A stretch of DNA of 10,305 bases from an uncultured Tissierellia bacterium (GTDB lineage: Bacteria > Bacillota > Clostridia > Tissierellales > Peptoniphilaceae). How positions within the stretch are numbered: position 1 is the stretch's first letter; every line of letters begins with the position of its first letter. Location of the stretch: contig CABTYV010000044.1 in the NCBI GenBank assembly GCA_902489145.1, positions 1-10,305 of the forward strand. The letters run 5' to 3'. Positions 1 through 5,676 of this stretch are shown one piece after another. The translations under genes and the position numbers were made by a program. The notes under the pieces were generated by a model. The model ran no database searches. It had not been told where the DNA came from and saw only the letters and a list, made by a program, of their open reading frames with translations.

Positions 1-3
1 ATT

Positions 4-657
4 TTATGCGTCTCTTTCCTCCACAATCGCCGGCCCTGCCGAAGCGCCGATCCGGTTGGCTCCTGCTTCCAGCATGGCCAGGGCCTCCGCCCGACTATGG
101 ATGCCCCCGGACGCCTTGACCCCCACCTGTGATCCGACGGTTTCCCGCATGAGGCGGACATCCTCAACCCGAGCGCCCCCGGTCGAAAAGCCGGTGGAGG
201 TTTTGACAAAATCAGCACCGGCCCGAACGGCACATTGACAGAGCTGGACAATCTCCGACCGCTGAAGGAGACAGCACTCTAAAATCACCTTCAGCGTCCG
301 CGCCCCCATCATCTGCTTGATGGCGCGGATCTCTTCCTCCACCAGGTCCCAGCGGCCACTTTTCACCAGCCCCACGGAGGCGACCATGTCGATCTCATCG
401 GCCCCATCTCGGAGGGCCAGGGCGCATTCCAAAAGCTTGGCCTCCCCTGACATGGCGCCCAGGGGAAAGCCGATCACGGTGCAAGTGCTGACATCGGATC
501 CTGCGAGACGCTCATGCACATGCTTGACCCAGCAGGAATTCACACAGCAGGATTTGAAATGGTAGGCCAGGGCCTGGTCACAGAGCTGGTCAATGGCCTT
601 TTCATCGGCGTCCGCCCGCAAAAGGGTGTGGTCGATCATTCGATGAAGGGCAATCAT
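4..657 (-). CDS. deoC: Deoxyribose-phosphate aldolase
   Basis: Cytosolic class I aldolase that cleaves 2-deoxy-D-ribose 5-phosphate into acetaldehyde and glyceraldehyde 3-phosphate, the last step of deoxynucleoside catabolism. The 217-residue protein has the full family length and opens with the usual IDHTLL motif (residues 8-13). Seen directly: the Schiff-base lysine K152 in VKTSTGF, the second active-site lysine K181 in VKASGGI, the acidic D90 in DEID, and a C-terminal GASAG loop (204-208) that matches the phosphate-binding region. The ATG overlaps the pgi stop by 4 bp (ATGA), there is no strong Shine-Dalgarno sequence, and so translation is probably coupled to pgi. Unusual is its ten cysteines (C26, C37, C38, C42, C59, C78, C128, C129, C140, C142); C38 falls in the conserved CVN segment. 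The gene is complete, ending in TAA three bases inside the window edge. Identification is secure. Confidence 0.97.
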   Translation of the reverse strand: MIALHRMIDHTLLRADADEKAIDQLCDQALAYHFKSCCVNSCWVKHVHERLAGSDVSTCTVIGFPLGAMSGEAKLLECALALRDGADEIDMVASVGLVKSGRWDLVEEEIRAIKQMMGARTLKVILECCLLQRSEIVQLCQCAVRAGADFVKTSTGFSTGGARVEDVRLMRETVGSQVGVKASGGIHSRAEALAMLEAGANRIGASAGPAIVEERDA

Positions 658-1937
658 AAGGACTCGTAACCCGGTTTCCCGAGCAGGTGGAACATATTGG
701 TCTTGTAGAACTCAACGCCTGGCTGGTTGAAGGGATTGACCCCCAGGAGATAGCCTGAGATGCCCACAGCCAGCTCAAAGAAGTAGATCAGCCGGCCCAG
801 CTCATAGGGTGTCCACTCCTCCAATTCGATGAGGAGGTTGGGTACCTGTCCCTCCACATGGGCCTGCATGGTCCCCAACATGGCGTTGTAGTTGATTTCA
901 TGGAGGCCCTTGCCGGCCAAATAGTTGAGCTTATCCAGATCGTCGCTGTCGCTTGGCATGGTCAGGTCATGCGGCGCTTTTTTGACCCAAAGCACGGTCT
1001 CAAAGTGCAGGGAGGGTCCCTCCTGAATCCATTGGCCCAGGGAATGCAGGTCGGTGGTATTCATGACCGAGGTGGGGAAGAGCCCCTTGCCGTCCTTGCC
1101 CTCCGACTCGCCATAGAGCTGCTTCCACCACTCCTGGAAGAAACGGAGGAAGGGCTCGTAAGCCACCAGAATCTCCATCTTTTTGCCGTCCTCGCGCAGC
1201 AAATTGCGCATGGCGGCATATTGCATGGCTGGGTTTTCTTCAAACGGGGCATGGAGTAAAACCGCCCGCTCGGCCCGAGCGCCTTCCATCAAGGCATCGA
1301 TCTCTACCCCCGCTGCGGCAATGGGCAGAAGGCCCACTGCGGTCAGGACCGTAAAACGGCCTCCGATGGCATCCGGCACCACAAAGGTTTCGTATCCGGC
1401 CCCATCGGCCAGGGTTTTCAGGGCCCCCCGCGCCCGATCGGTCGTCACAAAAATCCGCTCCTTCAGCCCTTCCTCGCCGACCTGGCTGCGCAGGAGGTCG
1501 CGCAAGAGACGGAAGGCCAGACCCGGTTCCGTGGTGGTCCCTGATTTGGAGATGACATTGATGGAGAACTCCTTCCCCTTGAGATAGGTCAAAAGCTGGT
1601 GGGTGGCTTCGGCGGAAAGATGATTGCCCGCAAAGAGGATCTCAAAATCTGCTGGCCCGTACAGGGGCCGGAAGGCTTCCACCACGGCACGGGCGCCCAG
1701 ATAGGAGCCCCCGATACCGATCACTACCAAGGCCTGGCCCTGGCTTCGAATCTTTTTCGCTGCCTGCTTGATCCGATCATACTCTGCTCGGTCGTAGGCT
1801 TCCGGCAGATCCACCCAGCCGGTAAAATCACTGCCTGCCCCGGTCCCCTGAAGGAGGGTCTCAAAGGCCTTTTCGGTCCGCTCCTTCCATTGACCGAGCA
1901 TTTGGACCCTTCCGCTTTGTTCTAGCTGCAGTTTCAT
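654..1937 (-). CDS. pgi: Glucose-6-phosphate isomerase
   Basis: Interconverts glucose 6-phosphate and fructose 6-phosphate in glycolysis and gluconeogenesis, in the cytosol. The protein resembles the Bacillus-type short isomerases: TGAGSDFTGWVDLP (32-45), the GIGGSYLGAR sugar-phosphate loop (74-83), SKSGTTTEP (130-138), signature 1 around IGGRFTVLTA (191-200), ESEGK (277-281), TDLHSLGQ (295-302) and signature 2 from G395 to K412, which carries the catalytic lysine K412. At 427 residues it is roughly 20 shorter than my recollection of the Bacillus enzyme (about 450). Both ends are trimmed: the chain stops soon after the LLGKPG motif, just where deoC begins. The ATG follows an AAAGGA ribosome binding site with 7 nt spacing. 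Only 47 nt separate it from the upstream phosphatase gene, with no terminator or promoter visible between them, so the two are probably co-transcribed. It overlaps deoC by 4 bp. Confidence 0.97.
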   Translation of the reverse strand: MKLQLEQSGRVQMLGQWKERTEKAFETLLQGTGAGSDFTGWVDLPEAYDRAEYDRIKQAAKKIRSQGQALVVIGIGGSYLGARAVVEAFRPLYGPADFEILFAGNHLSAEATHQLLTYLKGKEFSINVISKSGTTTEPGLAFRLLRDLLRSQVGEEGLKERIFVTTDRARGALKTLADGAGYETFVVPDAIGGRFTVLTAVGLLPIAAAGVEIDALMEGARAERAVLLHAPFEENPAMQYAAMRNLLREDGKKMEILVAYEPFLRFFQEWWKQLYGESEGKDGKGLFPTSVMNTTDLHSLGQWIQEGPSLHFETVLWVKKAPHDLTMPSDSDDLDKLNYLAGKGLHEINYNAMLGTMQAHVEGQVPNLLIELEEWTPYELGRLIYFFELAVGISGYLLGVNPFNQPGVEFYKTNMFHLLGKPGYESL

Positions 1938-1984
1938 GGCATTGTCCTTTCTATCTCCCTGATGCGCTCTCCTTGTCCTTGCGT

Positions 1985-3076
1985 CTACCAGTGAAGGCAG
2001 TCGACCTGAAGCAAGGCGATATCATCCCTGACCTTTCCCTGACTGAAACGGCCGATTTCCTCTGCAATCCCGTCTAAGAGATCCTCGTTCTGGTCCCGAA
2101 GCAGACCTTCTAAATGCGCCTGACCAAAGGCTTCTCCCTGACGGTTGCGGGCTTCCGTCGCGCCGTCCGTATAAAATAGAAAGCGATCCTGTGGATAAAA
2201 ATCTATTTGGTGCTGTTCGTAGACATGGTGGCTGAAAAGAGGCGAAATGATCATGCCCCGCGCCTCCAGCGCCTGGACCGATCCCTGCCGCTTCAAAAGC
2301 GGCGGACAATTGTGGCCGGCATTGGCATAGGTGACCTGTCGATTCTGCATATCAAATACCGCATAGAAAAGGGTGAAGTACTGACTATCCGAACCGGAAA
2401 TCTCTTTAAATCGCCGCATGAGCGAAGCAAGCACATTGGTCGGTTGAGCAATCTTCTCTTCCTTGAGAATAGCCCGCATGCTCTGACGGACAAACATGGT
2501 CAGAATGGAGGCCGAAACACCGTGGCCCACCACATCGGAAATATAAAGGGCCAGTCGCCCCCGTCCCAGGGGTACCAGGTCGAAAAAATCGCCTGAGAGC
2601 TCGTGGGAGGGCAGGTAGCGATAGGAAAAGCGGAGGGGGCCAAAGGCCGTCAAAACCGGCAGCATTTCCTCCTGGATGGAGCGGGCAAACCTCATTTCCT
2701 CTTGCATCCGCTGATTATCCCCATACAGGGCCTGGGTCAGGTGGTCCCGGCGGGTAATATCGCGAAAAACCTGAATGGCCGCTACCGTCTCACTTCCTTC
2801 CTTGACCGGCGAGCTGGTAACCGAGAAAACGGTCCGGTCCAGACAGAAATCGGTCTGATCGGTCACGCCCTCGTCAAAAACTGGTCGGCTCAGTTCAATC
2901 GGAAAGGGGGCAGATGTCTCCTTGGAAAACCTGCGACTGAGCCGACGCAAGGCCTCATTTTCATACACAACCCGCCCATCGGGATAGACCACGCGGACAG
3001 GATCCTCCATGGCCTCTAGCCACTTGCGATAGGCGAGCGCCCCGATCTCCTGCGTTTTTTCTTCTACACCGACCAC
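1985..3076 (-). CDS. PAS domain / SpoIIE-type PP2C phosphatase (RsbU-like)
   Basis: Probable serine/threonine phosphatase of the SpoIIE/RsbU branch of the PP2C superfamily. Relatives dephosphorylate anti-sigma-factor antagonist proteins of the STAS type. Residues about 17-110 look like a divergent PAS sensor domain (DPVRVVYPDGRVVYEN near 25-40, ending VFRDITRR). A helical linker follows (about 111-140) with the typical A-x-x-IQ-x-x-MLP junction, then the catalytic domain (about 145-360). Metal-site motifs are intact: SGDFFD (161-166), DVVGHG (181-186), NAGHN (252-256), YTDGATEA (302-309) and RDDIALL (350-356). I see no signal peptide or membrane segment, so it should be cytosolic. The GTG start was chosen because a near-perfect AAGGAGGTGA lies 7 nt upstream. 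It has its own promoter and is followed by pgi and deoC. No anti-sigma, STAS or sigma gene is in the window, so its target is unknown. Confidence 0.92.
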   Translation of the reverse strand: MVGVEEKTQEIGALAYRKWLEAMEDPVRVVYPDGRVVYENEALRRLSRRFSKETSAPFPIELSRPVFDEGVTDQTDFCLDRTVFSVTSSPVKEGSETVAAIQVFRDITRRDHLTQALYGDNQRMQEEMRFARSIQEEMLPVLTAFGPLRFSYRYLPSHELSGDFFDLVPLGRGRLALYISDVVGHGVSASILTMFVRQSMRAILKEEKIAQPTNVLASLMRRFKEISGSDSQYFTLFYAVFDMQNRQVTYANAGHNCPPLLKRQGSVQALEARGMIISPLFSHHVYEQHQIDFYPQDRFLFYTDGATEARNRQGEAFGQAHLEGLLRDQNEDLLDGIAEEIGRFSQGKVRDDIALLQVDCLHW

Positions 3077-3080
3077 CAGC

Positions 3081-3090
3081 TCACCTCCTT
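3081..3090 (-). promoter_or_regulatory. Strong ribosome binding site fixing the phosphatase GTG start
   Basis: AAGGAGGTGA on the minus strand is complementary to the whole anti-Shine-Dalgarno core of Firmicutes 16S rRNA. Its AGGAGG core lies 7 nt before the GTG at 3076, which selects this start codon over internal ATGs. Confidence 0.9.
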
Positions 3091-3103
3091 CCTCTTCCGA
3101 TCA

Positions 3104-3112
3104 ATTATATCA
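3104..3112 (-). promoter_or_regulatory. Extended -10 promoter of the phosphatase-pgi-deoC operon
   Basis: TGATATAAT on the minus strand: a perfect TATAAT hexamer (3104-3109) preceded by the TGn extended -10 element. No -35 close to TTGACA lies at 16-18 nt, as is common for extended -10 promoters. The predicted start near 3097 leaves about 20 nt of leader before the GTG, enough to include the AAGGAGGTGA site. Confidence 0.7.
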
Positions 3113-3146
3113 TGGATTCACGCCTCGCCCTATCTTTGCAAGCACC

Positions 3147-4283
3147 TCAGCGAAAACGGGCGGGGTTCGGCCCGTGAAACTGGTAGTAGGTCGTTTCCAG
3201 GCCGCCGTTGTAGAGCTTTCGCCTGCGCGTGGCCGGGCGGCCCATATAGTCCTCCAGCTGGGTCGAGGGCGTGATGACAAAGAAAGACCAGGTGCGCAGG
3301 GCGCGGAAATGATCCGCAAACTCGGCCAAGAGGTGGTCGGATCCGGCCGCTTCCAGCCGGTGGCCGTAGGGCGGGTTGGTAATCACCACCCCAAAATTTT
3401 CCATGAGCCGGGCCTCCTGCATGGCCTTGGGCACCAGGGTCAAGTCCTCTTCCACGCCTGCCCCGCGGGCATTAGCCAGGGCCGAAAGAATCACCGATTG
3501 GTCCAGGTCAAAACCCATTAAATCAAGCGACCCGTCCAGATGGATCCGCTCCATCCGCTGGCGTCGCAGTCTTCGAAAGGGCGCCTGCCCGATCCAGGGC
3601 CAGGTCATGGCGAGAAAATCGCGATCCAGCCCCGGGTCAATGCCCCGCGCCATTCGGGCGGCTTCGATCAAAATGGTCCCTGATCCGCAGAAGGGGTCCA
3701 GCAGGGGCCGATCGGGTGTCCAGAAGGATAAGCGAACCAGACCGGCCGCCAGGGTTTCCTTCAGGGGCGCCGCCCCCTTTTTTTTCCGGTAGCCCCGTTT
3801 AAAGAGCCCCTCGCCGCTGGTATCCAGCAGCACCTGACAGACATCGTCACGCAAAAGAAAGCTGACCGGATAGGTGGGGCCGGCTTCGGGACAATGATCC
3901 AGATGAAAGTGGTCCTCTAAAGCCGTGGCGATGGCCTTTTTGCCCAAACGCTGGAGGTCGCTGGCCGACATCAGCTGGGACTTGACCGCGCGGGCCTGGA
4001 CCGGAAAGGCCCCATCGGCGCCCAGATAGGCCGGCCAATCCAAGGCCCGAACGCCCTCAAAAAACGCCTCATAGCTTTTGGCCTCAAAACGGCCCAATTC
4101 AATCGCAATTCGATCCGCCACAGCAAGCGCCAGATTGGCCAGGGCCACCTCCTCCACCCCACCTGAAAATAGGATATGCCCCGCTTCAATCACCGGATTT
4201 GGAAAGCCCAGGTCCTCACATTCCTTTTTGACGACCGCCTCCAGGCCCGATGCCGCTGTTGCGTGTAGTAGCCATTCTGCCAT
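3147..4283 (-). CDS. THUMP-domain class I SAM-dependent 23S rRNA guanine-N2 methyltransferase (YpsC/RlmL-N type)
   Basis: Predicted RNA methyltransferase of the family that includes Bacillus YpsC and the N-terminal half of Escherichia coli RlmL, which makes m2G in 23S rRNA. The N-terminus (about 1-60) has the usual ATAASGLE-x-x-V-K-x-E start. A THUMP RNA-binding region covers about 60-155. The Rossmann methyltransferase domain follows, with SAM-binding motif I DPFCGSGT (196-203), an acidic D259/D261 region (GFDLDQ) and the base-flipping/catalytic motif NPPYG (303-307). The 378-residue length is normal for the stand-alone form. The ATG lies 4 nt after an AAAGGGGG ribosome binding site. The gene stands alone between the ilvA terminator and the phosphatase promoter. 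Codons 167-169 are AAA-AAA-AAG inside an eight-A run, which is a potential slippage site. The exact modified base cannot be told from sequence alone. Confidence 0.9.
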   Translation of the reverse strand: MAEWLLHATAASGLEAVVKKECEDLGFPNPVIEAGHILFSGGVEEVALANLALAVADRIAIELGRFEAKSYEAFFEGVRALDWPAYLGADGAFPVQARAVKSQLMSASDLQRLGKKAIATALEDHFHLDHCPEAGPTYPVSFLLRDDVCQVLLDTSGEGLFKRGYRKKKGAAPLKETLAAGLVRLSFWTPDRPLLDPFCGSGTILIEAARMARGIDPGLDRDFLAMTWPWIGQAPFRRLRRQRMERIHLDGSLDLMGFDLDQSVILSALANARGAGVEEDLTLVPKAMQEARLMENFGVVITNPPYGHRLEAAGSDHLLAEFADHFRALRTWSFFVITPSTQLEDYMGRPATRRRKLYNGGLETTYYQFHGPNPARFR

Positions 4284-4306
4284 AGCGCCCCCTTTCTCTG
4301 CTTCTC

Positions 4307-4335
4307 ATTTTACTCAATCCAGGCAAAAAATTCAT
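4307..4335 (-). promoter_or_regulatory. Possible promoter of the rRNA methyltransferase gene
   Basis: Minus-strand -10 TAAAAT (4307-4312; 5 of 6 consensus bases) with a weak -35 ATGAAT (4330-4335; 3 of 6) at 17-nt spacing. It sits between the ilvA terminator and the methyltransferase start, where a promoter is needed because the terminator should block read-through. The -35 is poor, so this is a tentative call. Confidence 0.4.
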
Positions 4336-4397
4336 CTCAGCCGAACTGGCAAAAGGATCGAAAGCTGCCCTTTCCGGTCATCTCCTCCCCCGGACAT

Positions 4398-4432
4398 AAA
4401 AAAGCGACCTGGAAAAATCCTTCCCAGGTCGC
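4398..4432 (-). terminator. Intrinsic terminator closing the ridA-nifJ-ilvA operon
   Basis: On the minus strand a perfect 9-bp G/C-rich stem (GCGACCTGG at 4432-4424 with CCAGGTCGC at 4412-4404), an 11-nt loop and an uninterrupted run of six T (4403-4398). It starts 41 nt after the ilvA stop. This is a textbook rho-independent terminator and marks the end of the operon. Confidence 0.93.
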
Positions 4433-4473
4433 GATCAGTGATAGAGGCCGCTTGCCTGACTTGGCGCGCCCTC

Positions 4474-5664
4474 TTAATTGATTTTTACCGTATAACCCGC
4501 CTCATAGAGGTCGTCCAGGAGGCGATGGGCATGCTCCCCATTGATGGTTTCCAGCACAAAGGTGACCAGCGCCGTCTGAACCTCCGTTTCTGCCGTTCCT
4601 CGATGATGGTGAATTTCCATCACATTGACGTGGTTCTTGGCAATCAATTCCATGACCCGCAGCAGATTGCCGGAGGAGTCCGGCATCTTAATGTCCAAAT
4701 TGAGCTGACGGCCGACAAAATGGAGGCCCCGGTTAATGGTCCGCTGGAGCTGGCTGATATCCACATTTCCGCCCGATACCACACAAACGGTCTTGCGCGT
4801 CGGATCCACCCGCTTAAACATATAGGCCGCCACGCTGGTCGCCCCCGCGCCCTCGGCAATGGTCTTCTGATCCTCCATCAGCCGGACCAGACCGGCTGCG
4901 ATTTCATCCTCCGAAACGCTCACCATTTCATCCACGTACTTTTCCACCACCTGGAAGGTTTCCGCTCCCGGGGTCAAGACATGAATGCCGTCCGCGATCG
5001 TCCCCTTATTGGGGGAGGAAAGCCGCTTATGGGCGTGGAAGGACTCCACCATGGCCGGCACATTTTCCGATTGCACCCCGATTATTTTGACGGAGGGCTT
5101 GAGCGTCTTGATGGCGACGGCGATCCCTGAAATGAGCCCGCCGCCCCCCACGGGCACCACCACCTGCTCCACGTCCGGCAGCTGCTCTAAAATTTCCAGG
5201 CCAATCGTGCCCTGGCCTGCCATTACATAGGGGTCTTCAAAGGGATGCGCGAAGGTGTAGCCCTTTTCCTTGGCCAAACGCTCCGCTTCGGCCTGGGCGT
5301 CGTCATAAACGCCCGGTACCAGGACCACCTCCGCCCCATAATTCCGGGTGGCTTCCACCTTCATCAGGGGGGCATCGGCGGGCATGCAGATCACGGATTT
5401 GATGCCCTGCCTGGTCGCCGAGTAGGCAATGCCCTGGGCATGGTTGCCCGCAGAACAGGCGATCACCCCCCGGGCCGCTTCCTCCGGACTCAGGTGAGCA
5501 ATTTTATTGTAGGCCCCCCGAATCTTGAAGGCCCCCGTCAGCTGGAGGTTTTCCGCTTTAATATAAATCTGCTCTCCAATCAAAGGCGCCCGCTCCAGGG
5601 GGGTCTTACGCGCTACCCCCCGGAGCAGATCTCTCGCCTCCTGGATCATTTGAATGTTAATCAT
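4474..5664 (-). CDS. ilvA: Threonine ammonia-lyase (threonine/serine dehydratase), medium ACT-containing form
   Basis: PLP enzyme that deaminates L-threonine to 2-oxobutyrate and NH3, usually also L-serine to pyruvate. Seen: the PLP lysine K47 in LTGAFKIRGA (42-51), the SAGNHAQG loop (71-78), the GGGGL phosphate-binding loop (173-177) and SGGN (297-300) near the PLP pyridine. A single C-terminal ACT-like domain (about 320-395) is a likely allosteric site. The 396-residue length matches the 'medium' form with one ACT domain, between catabolic TdcB (no ACT domain) and large biosynthetic IlvA. The start is set by AGGA 7 nt upstream, which overlaps the nifJ stop codon (TAGGA); only 9 nt separate the genes. 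Met6 is a less favoured alternative start. Placement after ridA and nifJ and before a strong terminator suggests a fermentative (tdcB-like) role rather than isoleucine synthesis; no ilv biosynthetic gene is present here. Confidence 0.95.
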   Translation of the reverse strand: MINIQMIQEARDLLRGVARKTPLERAPLIGEQIYIKAENLQLTGAFKIRGAYNKIAHLSPEEAARGVIACSAGNHAQGIAYSATRQGIKSVICMPADAPLMKVEATRNYGAEVVLVPGVYDDAQAEAERLAKEKGYTFAHPFEDPYVMAGQGTIGLEILEQLPDVEQVVVPVGGGGLISGIAVAIKTLKPSVKIIGVQSENVPAMVESFHAHKRLSSPNKGTIADGIHVLTPGAETFQVVEKYVDEMVSVSEDEIAAGLVRLMEDQKTIAEGAGATSVAAYMFKRVDPTRKTVCVVSGGNVDISQLQRTINRGLHFVGRQLNLDIKMPDSSGNLLRVMELIAKNHVNVMEIHHHRGTAETEVQTALVTFVLETINGEHAHRLLDDLYEAGYTVKIN

Positions 5665-5671
5665 AGCCGGG

Positions 5672-5676
5672 TCCTA
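5672..5676 (-). promoter_or_regulatory. ilvA ribosome binding site overlapping the nifJ stop codon
   Basis: TAGGA on the minus strand contains both the nifJ TAG stop and the AGGA Shine-Dalgarno core 7 nt before the ilvA ATG. A ribosome finishing nifJ therefore covers the ilvA start site, which favours translational coupling. Confidence 0.7.

Noticed and set aside
3110..3319. A short minus-strand frame at the 3' end of the methyltransferase gene, considered as a frameshifted C-terminus
   Set aside because: The main frame already ends in the normal place for the family (after the KLYNGGLE region), and the alternative frame gives a low-complexity R/P/S-rich peptide.
4284..4473. A small gene or RNA gene in the ilvA-methyltransferase gap
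   Set aside because: The 190 nt are explained by the operon terminator and a possible promoter. No open frame with a ribosome binding site and no tRNA-like fold was seen.
4078..5130. A 350-codon plus-strand open frame crossing the methyltransferase start, the terminator and ilvA
   Set aside because: It runs through an intrinsic terminator and two well-supported opposing genes. The product has no domain and no credible start signal.
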